Source of the DNA: Thiopontia sp964415865
GTDB taxonomy: Bacteria; Pseudomonadota; Gammaproteobacteria; GCF-002020875
Length of the DNA: 64,000 nucleotides
Direction: 5' to 3'
Assembly (NCBI GenBank): GCA_964415865.1
Contig: CAYQBY010000004.1
Coordinates: 9,892 to 73,891, forward strand
Shown here: positions 35,806-45,146 of the stretch, one piece after another
Layout of the letters: each line of letters begins with the position of its first letter
Numbering within the stretch: the first letter of the stretch is position 1
Program-made: the position numbers and the translations under genes
The notes under the pieces: model-generated
Databases searched by the model: none
Told to the model about the DNA's origin: nothing
What the model saw: only the letters and a program-made list of their open reading frames with translations

Positions 35806-36375
35806 ATGCCAAAAGCATCAGAACTAAAACGTGGAATGATAGTAGAGATTAACGGTACACCACATGCGGTAAAAACTGTTGAGTCAAAAAGCCCCTCCTC
35901 TCGTGGAGCTTCAACACTATACAAGATACGTTTCACCAATCTTCAGAGCGGGCAGAAACTGGATGAGTCATTCAAGAGTGATGATCTGTTAAAGGATGCT
36001 GATTGCCTAAAAAGATCAGTTCAATACTCATACAGTGATGGTGAAAATTATGTGTTTATGGATCAGGAAGACTATTCCCAGTATGAGGTCAACAGCAATG
36101 ATCTGTCAGAGCAATCCGGATATATGATCGAGGGAATGGATGGAATTACCGTCCTCATCTCTGATGACAAAGTGCTCGGCATTGAACTCCCTCAGACTGT
36201 CACTCTGACTATTACGGAAACTGCCCCAGGAATAAAAGGGGCCACTGCAACTGGACGCACCAAACCGGCACAGCTATCTACCGGAATAGAAATTCAGGTT
36301 CCTGAGTACCTGGAGAGTGGAGAGGAGATCAAGGTACATACTGGAACAGGCAAGTTTATCTCCCGAGCCAAGTAG
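35806..36375 (+). CDS. efpL: Elongation factor P-like protein EfpL (YeiP)
   Basis: EfpL is a paralogue of EF-P that binds between the P and E sites and relieves stalling, including at polyproline. The 189-residue, three-domain protein has the EfpL loop SPSSRGASTLYK with Arg33 at its tip, where EF-P has a modified lysine. The last domain carries VPEYLESGEEIKVHTGTGKF. It starts 71 nt after ettA on the same strand, so the two E-site-directed factors are neighbours. Confidence 0.94.
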   Translation: MPKASELKRGMIVEINGTPHAVKTVESKSPSSRGASTLYKIRFTNLQSGQKLDESFKSDDLLKDADCLKRSVQYSYSDGENYVFMDQEDYSQYEVNSNDLSEQSGYMIEGMDGITVLISDDKVLGIELPQTVTLTITETAPGIKGATATGRTKPAQLSTGIEIQVPEYLESGEEIKVHTGTGKFISRAK

Positions 36376-36386
36376 GGTTTGCCTAT

Positions 36387-36611
36387 TTAATGTCTATCTT
36401 TGGGGGGTACAGGATCATGCCCACCCTCATGCCACGGATGGCAACGACCAATTCTGCGAATGGCCATCCAACTTCCACGCAATGCGCCATGCTCTTTCAA
36501 GGCATCAATAGCATAGTTGGAACAGGTAGGAGTGAAACGACAGCTCTGACCTATCCATGGACTGAGAACAATCTGATAGCCACGAACCAGGAGGACCAGT
36601 AGTGTCTTCAC
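36387..36611 (-). CDS. yidD: Membrane protein insertion efficiency factor YidD
   Basis: YidD is a small membrane-associated protein that aids insertion by YidC/Sec. From the GTG at 36611 the protein has 74 residues, with an N-terminal amphipathic/hydrophobic helix (about 1-20) and the family core QSCRFTPTCSNYAIDAL followed by GRCHPWHEGGHDPVP. The GTG overlaps the stop of the DAHP synthase gene (GTGA), which supports this start over the longer open frame to 36686. The gene is normally between rnpA and yidC, so the location is unusual. Confidence 0.88.
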   Translation of the reverse strand: MKTLLVLLVRGYQIVLSPWIGQSCRFTPTCSNYAIDALKEHGALRGSWMAIRRIGRCHPWHEGGHDPVPPKDRH

Positions 36612-37672
36612 GACAGTTGACGTCGTCGACGTACAGCCTCCGCAAACTCCTCCAGTAGTTCCACCGTTGTATCCCAGCCAATACATGCATCCGTTACACT
36701 CTGACCGTACACCATCTCACCATCATCACTAATATCCTGCCGTCCAGCAACCAGGTGGCTCTCAACCATTACCCCCATAATATTGCCGTTACCATGCTGA
36801 ATCTGGTGTGCAACATCACTGCCGACATCAATTTGTCGCCTGTAATCCTTGCGACTGTTGGCATGACTTAGATCAATCATCAACCGTCTATTTTGTTCTG
36901 CATTCTCTAGATACTTAACTGCATCCTCTACGCTTTCAGCATCATAATTGGGGTGCTCGTCACCACCTCGCAGAATGACATGACAGTCCTTGTTGCCAGT
37001 TGTGGAAAAGATTGCCGAGTGTCCATTTTTGGTTACCGAGAGAAAATGGTGAGGTTGTGATGCCGCCCAGATCCCATCAATGGCAATCTGCAGTTTACCG
37101 TCTGTTCCATTCTTGAAACCTACCGGGCAGGATAGTCCAGATGCCAGCTCCCTATGCACCTGACTCTCTGTTGTGCGTGCACCAATAGCACCCCAACTAA
37201 TCAGATCAGCCACATATTGTGGAGTAATCAAATCAAGAAATTCTGTTGCTGCCGGCACACCGCGATTATTAATCTCAAGCAACACCTCACGCGCCAGAGA
37301 GACACCCTTGTTAATGTCAAAACTCTGATCAAGATCTGGGTCATTAATCAATCCTTTCCAGCCAACACGGGTACGCGGCTTTTCAAAATAGACACGCATC
37401 ACAATCACCAGATCATCACGCAGATGATCTCGAATGCTGACAAGTCGGTCAGCATACTCCTTAGCGGCCTCAACATCATGAATGGAACAAGGGCCAACAA
37501 TCACCACCAACCTGTCATCTTTACCCTGAAGCACCTGATGAATTGTATTTCTTGTGTCCCAAACTGTCTGGGATGCCTGTTCGGTAATTTGGTGCTGACG
37601 ATGGACCTCATCGGGCGCTGCAATCTCTTGCATTCCCTCGATACGAAGGTCATCCGTATTGTGCATCACCAT
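36608..37672 (-). CDS. aroG: 3-deoxy-7-phosphoheptulonate (DAHP) synthase, class I
   Basis: The enzyme joins PEP and erythrose 4-phosphate at the start of the shikimate pathway. The 354-residue protein is of the AroFGH type: VIVGPCSIHD (about 57-66), MRVYFEKPRTRVGWKG (about 91-106), GARTTESQVHRELASGLS (about 163-180) and the metal-site DLSHANS (about 267-273). Which amino acid inhibits it cannot be read with confidence, so the symbol is provisional. A GGAG lies 9 nt upstream of the ATG at 37672. It is coupled to yidD. Confidence 0.92.
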   Translation of the reverse strand: MVMHNTDDLRIEGMQEIAAPDEVHRQHQITEQASQTVWDTRNTIHQVLQGKDDRLVVIVGPCSIHDVEAAKEYADRLVSIRDHLRDDLVIVMRVYFEKPRTRVGWKGLINDPDLDQSFDINKGVSLAREVLLEINNRGVPAATEFLDLITPQYVADLISWGAIGARTTESQVHRELASGLSCPVGFKNGTDGKLQIAIDGIWAASQPHHFLSVTKNGHSAIFSTTGNKDCHVILRGGDEHPNYDAESVEDAVKYLENAEQNRRLMIDLSHANSRKDYRRQIDVGSDVAHQIQHGNGNIMGVMVESHLVAGRQDISDDGEMVYGQSVTDACIGWDTTVELLEEFAEAVRRRRQLS

Positions 37673-37768
37673 CTTTTTCTGCTCCAGATCTCTAACTCAA
37701 CTCGATAAGGCATCTATTTTACTGGATTGTGTAAACTCATGCCTCAGTTACGCTATCACATTCACCAA

Positions 37769-40700
37769 TTAATCCACCCATACCCGAGCATTTCTGAACA
37801 TTCTCATCCAGGGAGCATCCTCGCCCCAACCATCTGGATACCATGAGTGCTGCGCACTACGGAATACCCGCTCTGGATGAGGCATCATGATGGTAAAGCG
37901 GCCATCTGCCGTTGTGTAACCTGTCTCACCATTCACAGACCCATTTGGGTTAAGCGGATATGTCTCTGTTGGATTTCCATAGTGATCCACGTAACGTAGT
38001 GCCAACTGAGCCTGTTGCTGCTTTTCTGTATCAGAGAACTCAACTCTTCCCTCACCATGAGCAACCGCAACTGGAACCCTTGTGCCAGCCATTCCCTGAA
38101 GGAATATTGAGGGTGATTCAACAACCTCAACCAACGAGAATCGTCCCTCAAACTGCTCTGACCTGTTGCGTACAAAACGCGGCCAGTGCTCGGCACCAGG
38201 AATCAATTCATGAATAACAGACATCATCTGACAACCATTACATACACCCAGACCAAAGGTATCACTGCGCGCAAAGAACTGGCTAAACTGATCACGCACC
38301 CGGGCATTAAAGAGAATTGATTTGGCCCACCCCTCTCCAGCACCCAATACATCACCATAAGAGAAACCACCACAAGCAACCAATCCACGGAACTGGGAAA
38401 GATCCACGCGCCCTGCCAGCAGATCACTCATATGTACATCCTGGCAATCAAAACCTGCCTTATCAAATGCTACTGCCATCTCCACCTGACCATTCACGCC
38501 CTGTTCTCGAAGAATGGCCATTGGTGGCCGCACATCGCTCTGAATAAATGGCGCGGCAATATCGTCTTCAGGATTGAATGATGTCGCAATAGTCATACCA
38601 GGATCATTAGCATCCTGTAGAAGATCAAATTCCTGATCCGCACAATCTGAATTATCACGTAGTCTCTGCATCTGCCAGCTGGTCTCTGACCAGGCCCGCT
38701 GCAGATCGATACGGCTCTCATCAATAATGAGCTCACCGTTATGACGTGCTGTGATTCTGTCATTATCAGATAGTGTTCCAAGCACATGGGTATGACTAAA
38801 CAACCCATATTCACGCAACTTCTTCTGCACAGATTCCATATCAGAATGTCTGATCTGAACTACTGCACCCAATTCCTCATTGAATAGTGATGCAACCGGA
38901 TCATCACCAAGATCATCCAGTAACAGCGATATTCCAACATGACCAGCAAATGCCATCTCACAAAGGGTAGTAAATAGCCCACCATCAGAACGGTCATGAT
39001 ATGCCAGAATCTGATCATCCTCATTCATCGACTGAACAAGGGCGAAAAAGTGGCGCATCGCCTCTGGATCACTCAGATCAGGGGCATGGTCTCCCACCTG
39101 TTTATAAACCTGGGCGAGCGCAGAGCCACCAAGACGATTAGCCCCCTTGCCAAGATCAATTAGCAGTAGATCACTATCTCCTGCATCAGTCATCAATTGT
39201 GGTGTTAGGGTCTTGCGCACATCCTTACAAGGGGCAAAAGCACATGCAATCAGTGAGAGTGGTGCGGTAACTGAACGTTTCTCGCCATCCTGCTCCCAGA
39301 CACTTTTCATCGACATGGAATCCTTGCCAACCGGAATAGCTATATCAAGTTTTTGACAGAGATCAGATACCGCCTTTACTGTATCAAATAACGCCGCATC
39401 CTCACCCGGATGACCCGCTGGGGCCATCCAGTTGGCAGAGAACCGAACCTGATCCAATGAGTTGATTCTACTTGCTGCAATATTGGTCAAGGCCTCACCA
39501 ATAGCCATACGGCCTGACGCTGCAGGATGGATGAGTGCTGTTGGAGCAGACTCACCCAATGCTGTAGTCTCACCCGTATAAACATCATAGCTGGTTGCAG
39601 TAACTGCAACATCGGCAACAGGTACCTGCCATGGTCCCACCATCTGATCCCGTGCTACCAGACCTGTCACCGTACGGTCACCAATCGTTACCAGAAATGA
39701 TTTATTGGCAACTGTAGGCAGCCGCAACACCCTGTAGATAGCCTCCACGAGATTAATCTTGCTGCTGTCAAATACGGCTTTATGAAATGTCTTGTGCTGC
39801 ACATTACGCAACATTTTTGGTGGTTTACCAAACAACACATCCATTGGTAGATCAATTGGCGTATTGTCAAAATGGCCGTCACCCAGAACCAGTTTCTGCT
39901 CTTTGGTAGCCTCACCAATTACCGCATATGGACAACGCTCGCGCTCACAAAGTGCACGAAACTGCTCCATACGTGATGTTTCAATAGCCAGAATGTAACG
40001 CTCCTGAGCCTCATTACACCATATCTCCAGTGGGGACATGCCAGGTTCATCATTAAGTACGGTACGCAACTCAAAACTACCGCCACGTCCACAATCATTC
40101 ACAATCTCTGGTACTGCATTGGATAATCCACCAGCCCCCACATCATGAATTGAGACAATAGGGTTTTCATCCATCTGCCAACAGCGATCAATCACCTCCT
40201 GGCACCGTCGCTCCATCTCAGGGTTGCCTCGCTGTACAGAGGCAAAATCCAGGCTCTCTGAGCTACTGCCACTGGTCATTGATGAGGCAGCTCCACCCCC
40301 CAAACCAATCAACATGGCAGGGCCACCCAGTACAACAATCTGTGTACCTGATGGAATCTCATTTTTCTCTACATCATTGCGCCTTATATTGCCCATACCT
40401 CCAGCCAACATGATGGGCTTGTGGTATCCACGCAACTCTTCACCTTCTGGACCAGCCACCCTCTCCTCAAAGGTTCTGAAGTAACCATGGATGGCTGGAC
40501 GCCCAAACTCATTATTGAATGCAGCCGCCCCAATTGGAGCCTCCAACATAATATCCAGTGCTGAGACAATCCTTGATGGCTTGCCATGATCCTGCTCCCA
40601 AGGCTGCTCAGCACCAGGAATCCTCAGGTTTGAGACTGAATAACCAGAGAGCCCTGCCTTTGGTTTGGAGCCACGTCCTGTAGCACCACCATCTCTAATT

Positions 40701-41644
40701 TCCCCACCAGCTCCGGTCGCAGCCCCAGGAAATGGAGAAATTGCGGTCGGATGGTTATGGGTTTCAGCTTTGTAGACAATATCAATCTGCTCTTCTGTTG
40801 ATCCGTAACTGGCACTATCCCAGCGAGGAAAGAATCTACCTCCACCAAAGCCCTCAATAACTGCGGCATTATCCTTATACGCAGAGAGCACGCCTTCAGA
40901 ATTGTTCCTATGGGTGTCACGAATCATTCCAAACAGGGTCTCATTACGCTGTTCACCATCAATAATCCAGTCCGCATTAAATATCTTGTGACGACAGTGC
41001 TCTGAGTTTGCCTGGGCAAACATCATCAGCTCTATATCATTTGGGTTTCTCTCCATGGTCTTGAAGTTTTCCACCAGATAATCAATTTCATCATCTGCCA
41101 GAGCAAGTCCAAGTGAGGCATTAGCCTCTTCCAGCGCACTCTTACCACCACCAAGAATATCAACACTCATCACGGCTGTAGGCTCAGTTGTGGTGAAGAG
41201 AGCCTCAGCATCTGACACCTCCTCCAGTACGGTCTCAGTCATCCGATCATGAATCAGGGAAAAGAGCTTTGCCTCATCATCAACACTTAACTCACCATCA
41301 ATCTCCAGTCCCCACTCAACCCCGCGCTCAACCCTGTGAACCTCGCTCAAACCACAGTTATTGGCAATATCCGTGGCCTTGCTGGCCCATGGGGATATGG
41401 TTCCAAGACGAGGGACAACAATTAATCTTCTGCCTCTCAGTGATGTCTCTGTATGTGCCGGGCCATACTCCAGCAACTTCTCCAGAATCATCTGCTTTTC
41501 TTCATTTATTGACATATGAAGGTCAATAAAGTGGAGCCATTGAGTTGTTATTCCTTTAACTGCCGGCAATTCACTGGAGAACAGTTTCTCCATCTTTCCC
41601 AATTTGAATCGGGAAAGTGCCGGACCACCCTTGATGACTAACAT
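37769..41644 (-). CDS. purL: Phosphoribosylformylglycinamidine synthase, single chain
   Basis: PurL converts FGAR to FGAM with glutamine and ATP in purine synthesis. The 1291-residue protein is the large fused form of gammaproteobacteria. It has an N-terminal PurS-like domain (about 1-150), two synthetase repeats (with KAETHNHPTAISPFPGAATG at about 290-309) and a C-terminal class I glutaminase whose nucleophile lies in FGLGVCNGCQMM, with its His/Glu partners in PHPERVFR. The start MLVIKGGPALSRFK matches the family. No frameshift is seen. Confidence 0.97.
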   Translation of the reverse strand: MLVIKGGPALSRFKLGKMEKLFSSELPAVKGITTQWLHFIDLHMSINEEKQMILEKLLEYGPAHTETSLRGRRLIVVPRLGTISPWASKATDIANNCGLSEVHRVERGVEWGLEIDGELSVDDEAKLFSLIHDRMTETVLEEVSDAEALFTTTEPTAVMSVDILGGGKSALEEANASLGLALADDEIDYLVENFKTMERNPNDIELMMFAQANSEHCRHKIFNADWIIDGEQRNETLFGMIRDTHRNNSEGVLSAYKDNAAVIEGFGGGRFFPRWDSASYGSTEEQIDIVYKAETHNHPTAISPFPGAATGAGGEIRDGGATGRGSKPKAGLSGYSVSNLRIPGAEQPWEQDHGKPSRIVSALDIMLEAPIGAAAFNNEFGRPAIHGYFRTFEERVAGPEGEELRGYHKPIMLAGGMGNIRRNDVEKNEIPSGTQIVVLGGPAMLIGLGGGAASSMTSGSSSESLDFASVQRGNPEMERRCQEVIDRCWQMDENPIVSIHDVGAGGLSNAVPEIVNDCGRGGSFELRTVLNDEPGMSPLEIWCNEAQERYILAIETSRMEQFRALCERERCPYAVIGEATKEQKLVLGDGHFDNTPIDLPMDVLFGKPPKMLRNVQHKTFHKAVFDSSKINLVEAIYRVLRLPTVANKSFLVTIGDRTVTGLVARDQMVGPWQVPVADVAVTATSYDVYTGETTALGESAPTALIHPAASGRMAIGEALTNIAASRINSLDQVRFSANWMAPAGHPGEDAALFDTVKAVSDLCQKLDIAIPVGKDSMSMKSVWEQDGEKRSVTAPLSLIACAFAPCKDVRKTLTPQLMTDAGDSDLLLIDLGKGANRLGGSALAQVYKQVGDHAPDLSDPEAMRHFFALVQSMNEDDQILAYHDRSDGGLFTTLCEMAFAGHVGISLLLDDLGDDPVASLFNEELGAVVQIRHSDMESVQKKLREYGLFSHTHVLGTLSDNDRITARHNGELIIDESRIDLQRAWSETSWQMQRLRDNSDCADQEFDLLQDANDPGMTIATSFNPEDDIAAPFIQSDVRPPMAILREQGVNGQVEMAVAFDKAGFDCQDVHMSDLLAGRVDLSQFRGLVACGGFSYGDVLGAGEGWAKSILFNARVRDQFSQFFARSDTFGLGVCNGCQMMSVIHELIPGAEHWPRFVRNRSEQFEGRFSLVEVVESPSIFLQGMAGTRVPVAVAHGEGRVEFSDTEKQQQAQLALRYVDHYGNPTETYPLNPNGSVNGETGYTTADGRFTIMMPHPERVFRSAQHSWYPDGWGEDAPWMRMFRNARVWVD

Positions 41645-41669
41645 GCAATTATCCCTTTATAACAATTAA

Positions 41670-42437
41670 TCAAGCCACATCTCTCCATCCCAATCCATCC
41701 TGTTGATTGGCCATGGACACCCATTTTTTCTCACACCCTAAAGCATCACTGACAGCTGATAGAGCTCGCTCTTTACAATTATTCTGCTCACTCAGGTGCA
41801 TTACCGCAATGTGCTGGAGTGCAGACACATCTATTTCACCCAGTAGTGCTGCTGCCTGTTGATTGCTTAGATGCCCAAACCTTCCCCTCACTCTTTTTTT
41901 CAGCGAGTATGGATATGGCCCTGCATCCAACATGTCCGGGTCATAGTTGCACTCAAGCATCAAGGCATCACAACCGTCCAGTTGCCGTCTAATATATGGA
42001 GAGATCTCTCCTGTGTCAGTTAATAGTCCAACCCGACTAGCCCCATCGGAAAAGGTAAACTGCACAGGCTCCTCTGCATCATGTGAGACATGAAAAGGGG
42101 TTACCTCTATGGCACCAATAGAGAAGCACTCATCGCCACCAATCACCCTGACAGAATCAAACAGACCATGTCTACGCTCTGCCTCTGCTGCAGTGCCTGA
42201 TGTCATCCAAACTGAACAACCTCTCTTTTTTGCCGCTCGTCTGACCCCACCCAGATGGTCTCCATGCTCATGGGTAACCAGAATTGCATCAATCTCATCC
42301 AGACTCTTCCCCAGACGCTGCAGACGAATCTCTGTCTGTTTCAGGGAGAATCCACAATCAACAAGAATCGTAGTGCCATCTGACTCCAGTAGCGTCCCAT
42401 TACCCTTGCTGCCACTTCCCAGAGAGGCAAATCTCAT
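41670..42437 (-). CDS. MBL-fold metallohydrolase (YycJ/WalJ-like)
   Basis: The 255-residue protein is a complete metallo-beta-lactamase fold. It begins with FASLGSGSKGNGTLLE, typical of the YycJ/WalJ branch, and has the zinc motif THEHGDHLGG (about 54-63). Further ligands are in HVSHDAEEP and the final conserved His in IAVMHLSEQN (about 211-220). Members may act as nucleases, but the substrate is not established here. It lies 3 nt after bamC in the dapA-bamC-MBL order also found in Pseudomonas. Confidence 0.85.
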   Translation of the reverse strand: MRFASLGSGSKGNGTLLESDGTTILVDCGFSLKQTEIRLQRLGKSLDEIDAILVTHEHGDHLGGVRRAAKKRGCSVWMTSGTAAEAERRHGLFDSVRVIGGDECFSIGAIEVTPFHVSHDAEEPVQFTFSDGASRVGLLTDTGEISPYIRRQLDGCDALMLECNYDPDMLDAGPYPYSLKKRVRGRFGHLSNQQAAALLGEIDVSALQHIAVMHLSEQNNCKERALSAVSDALGCEKKWVSMANQQDGLGWRDVA

Positions 42438-42440
42438 CTG

Positions 42441-43592
42441 TTACTTCAACTGTTCATGCAGCACGGTAAGAATACGACCAGCTGTACCAGAGTTATCCGG
42501 TTCACCTTCTGAATTGAGAACAATAATCCTGCTTACCTCATCATGAGACTCTATGCGAATCTGGTACTCACCCTCTTCCGGTTGATCCTCACCATCCCAG
42601 AATTTCAGTTTATCCAGAATACCGTCCTGCTCATTATCCTTGAATGGATCTATATAACGAACATAGTAGATCCCCTTGGAACGATCACGATCCTCAACTG
42701 TAAATCCAACCCGATCCAACGCATGACCAGTACGTCGCCAAGTACGGGGGAACCCCTCTTTGACCAGTACAAATTTCTCGCCCTCTGCAGTATCCACAAT
42801 TCTGGCACGCTCGACAATCCCCTTACCCTCCAGACCAGCCAGAGCAGTATTGGCTCTAGTTGCCTCCATACCGAGGAATGACATGATTCTGCTCAAGAGC
42901 TCCGCCTCAAGCTCTGGCATTGCTGGGTGAGGCTGCCAGACAAAGGACTCTCCAGATGCAACCTCTTCCATTCGACGATGACTCAGGTAGAGCTCTGTAA
43001 CCCCATCCTGGTCGGTACGCTCCAGCCGTATTCTGAACTTGTCTCGTGTTCCCGTGGAGTAGAGCATATCTAGTGCTTTACCAAGGATATTACGAATTGG
43101 CCCCTCTTTAATCTCCGCACGATTCTCTGCCCAATCAGTCTCCATAATACCGATCCTGGGATCCTCACGCTCAATCATGAACCCATTCTTCAGCCAAAAT
43201 TCACGCAGCTTGGACCACAACTGTTCTGGGGTTGCATTGATCACCAACCAACGTTGATCACCGTCCTTGATCACCTGAATCTCTTTCTGTACCGGCATTA
43301 CCTCCTGAGAATTCTCCAGCACACCACCAACCCCGCCATCAGCCTCATAACCCTTGAGTGAGGTAACACCTCCTGGAATCTGGTAAAGATCCTGAATTGT
43401 TGAGGTAGTCAAATCTGGCGGGATATCAAGTGGCTCTGTCTCCACTGCACTCTCATAGCTTAGCTCCTTCTTGTAGGCCTGGTACTTCTCTACAGTTGTA
43501 TCCACTGTGCTACAGGAGATAAGCGAAAGAGACCCCAGCAAAATTACAGTTCCAGAAAGAAGATCTCTACGATTCATAGTTGTTATTTTCAT
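42441..43592 (-). CDS. bamC: Outer membrane assembly lipoprotein BamC
   Basis: BamC (NlpB) is a lipoprotein of the BAM complex that inserts beta-barrel proteins. The 383-residue precursor has a signal peptide ending in the lipobox LISC (Cys27). An unstructured N-terminal segment follows, with LDIPPDLTTS that contacts BamD, and then two helix-grip domains (about 100-220 and 260-380). A Met at residue 6 is an alternative start with an equally good signal. It lies 22 nt downstream of dapA, a standard pairing. Confidence 0.9.
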   Translation of the reverse strand: MKITTMNRRDLLSGTVILLGSLSLISCSTVDTTVEKYQAYKKELSYESAVETEPLDIPPDLTTSTIQDLYQIPGGVTSLKGYEADGGVGGVLENSQEVMPVQKEIQVIKDGDQRWLVINATPEQLWSKLREFWLKNGFMIEREDPRIGIMETDWAENRAEIKEGPIRNILGKALDMLYSTGTRDKFRIRLERTDQDGVTELYLSHRRMEEVASGESFVWQPHPAMPELEAELLSRIMSFLGMEATRANTALAGLEGKGIVERARIVDTAEGEKFVLVKEGFPRTWRRTGHALDRVGFTVEDRDRSKGIYYVRYIDPFKDNEQDGILDKLKFWDGEDQPEEGEYQIRIESHDEVSRIIVLNSEGEPDNSGTAGRILTVLHEQLK

Positions 43593-43614
43593 CTTTTGTA
43601 TGGTTACTTTTTTA

Positions 43615-44496
43615 TTAATTCACTTTAGCAGCACTTATTGCATTCTTGATGGCAGATCGATACACCTCAGATAGAGGGGTAAGTGGAAGACGTATACCCT
43701 CTGCAATCATCCCCATCTCATGCAGCGCCCACTTGACCGGAATAGGGTTTGCCTCGAGAAACAGATCACGGTGCAGTGACTTCAGTGGTTCATTGATTGC
43801 GTGTGCCTGTTCACTGTCTCCATTCATTGCCGCCATACACATCTCATGCATCTGTCGTGGAGCAACATTAGCTGTTACCGAGATGGTTCCATGCCCCCCC
43901 TGAAGAATAAAATCAGTACAGGTAGAATCATCCCCACTATAGATCTCGAACCCATACTCACTCAGCGTACGGATCGGCTCAATCCTTTCAAGATCACCAG
44001 TTGCCTCTTTGACCCCAATAATATTTGGAATTGTAGACAATCTGCCAATAGTCTCTGGGAGCATGTCACAGGCTGTGCGCCCAGGCACATTGTAGAGAAT
44101 CTGTGGAATATCAACCGCCTCGGCAACTGCCTTATAGTGCAGATAGAGCCCTTCCTGTGTCGGCTTATTGTAGTACGGTGTCACCAGAAGAGCGGCATCT
44201 GCCCCCTGCTCTTTTGCACATCTAGTCAGATCAATAGCCTCCCGGGTCGAGTTGGCTCCGGTGCCAGCTATAACTGGTACACGACCATTGGATTTATTAA
44301 TGACTCGCTGAATAACCTGACAATGCTCACTCTCATTAAGAGTGGCTGACTCCCCGGTTGTACCTACGGCAACAATGGCATCTGTCCCGCTCTCAACATG
44401 AAATTCAACCAGCTGATCCAGTGCCTCCCAATCCAGCCCACCATCGGGGCGCATAGGTGTAACCAGTGCAACCATACTTCCTTGAAACATCGACAT
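43615..44496 (-). CDS. dapA: 4-hydroxy-tetrahydrodipicolinate synthase
   Basis: DapA condenses pyruvate and aspartate semialdehyde in lysine and diaminopimelate synthesis. The 293-residue TIM-barrel protein has VGTTGESATL (about 43-52), YNVPGRTACDM with the catalytic Tyr (about 135-145) and the Schiff-base Lys in GVKEATGDL (about 162-170). A Met at 44490 is better spaced from the AAGAGAG upstream and gives the common MFQGSMVALVTPM start. It is divergent from gcvR. Confidence 0.96.
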   Translation of the reverse strand: MSMFQGSMVALVTPMRPDGGLDWEALDQLVEFHVESGTDAIVAVGTTGESATLNESEHCQVIQRVINKSNGRVPVIAGTGANSTREAIDLTRCAKEQGADAALLVTPYYNKPTQEGLYLHYKAVAEAVDIPQILYNVPGRTACDMLPETIGRLSTIPNIIGVKEATGDLERIEPIRTLSEYGFEIYSGDDSTCTDFILQGGHGTISVTANVAPRQMHEMCMAAMNGDSEQAHAINEPLKSLHRDLFLEANPIPVKWALHEMGMIAEGIRLPLTPLSEVYRSAIKNAISAAKVN

Positions 44497-44579
44497 TACT
44501 CTCTTCTATAAAATGTTTTCTCTAAACTGCAGATGGTACTTCTGCAAAGGTGCAGTGACAAGATATACTCTCCAATACT

Positions 44580-45143
44580 ATGGAAAAGAAATCATCAGCC
44601 AACCCATCACAAACGGCAACCGATAATCTTGTTATTACTGCAATCGGCAAGGATCGTCCAGGCATTATCAACGAGCTCTCCAGAATTGTACTGGAGCAGA
44701 AGGGAAATGTCGTCGATAGCAGAATGACTGTGCTTGGTGGTGAGTTTGCCATCCTGTTGCTGGTCTCCGGAAAATGGGACACCATTGCACGTCTAGAGTC
44801 CACTCTACCAAAATTTCAGGATAAGCTGGAGCTCACTATTCTGACTAAAAGAACCTCGGATCGGCCAATAAAACATGAACACCTGCCATATCATGTGGAG
44901 GTTATCTCAATTGACCACCCAGGAATTGTCTACAAGGTGGCGGACTTCTTCTCCTCACGTCAGATCAACGTGGAGGAGATGAATACAAGCAGTCATCATG
45001 CACCCCATACAGGGACTCCAATGTTTGTACTAAACATGGTTCTTGGAGTTCCCAGAAAAGAGTCAATAACCCAGCTCAGAGAAAATTTTCTCGACTTCTG
45101 TGACTCACAAAATCTTGATGGGCTGCTAGAGCCAATCAAATAA
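44580..45143 (+). CDS. gcvR: Glycine cleavage system repressor GcvR (tandem ACT domains)
   Basis: GcvR is an ACT-domain protein that blocks the activator GcvA when glycine is low. The 187-residue protein has two ACT domains: the first in VITAIGKDRPGIINELSRIV (about 20-90) and the second in VEVISIDHPGIVYKVADFF (about 105-180). It lies opposite dapA as in other gammaproteobacteria, but the usual bcp gene after it is missing. No gcvA is in the window, and the gcv genes here have a riboswitch, so its target is uncertain. Confidence 0.85.
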   Translation: MEKKSSANPSQTATDNLVITAIGKDRPGIINELSRIVLEQKGNVVDSRMTVLGGEFAILLLVSGKWDTIARLESTLPKFQDKLELTILTKRTSDRPIKHEHLPYHVEVISIDHPGIVYKVADFFSSRQINVEEMNTSSHHAPHTGTPMFVLNMVLGVPRKESITQLRENFLDFCDSQNLDGLLEPIK

Positions 45144-45146
45144 AAA

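Noticed and set aside
36612..36686. Longer YidD start reaching into aroG
   Set aside because: The extra 25 residues are Gly/Thr-rich out-of-frame aroG sequence; the GTG at 36611 overlapping the stop gives the family length.
44522..44803. Minus-strand ORF opposite gcvR
   Set aside because: It is the antisense shadow of the first ACT domain and has no ribosome-binding site or family features.
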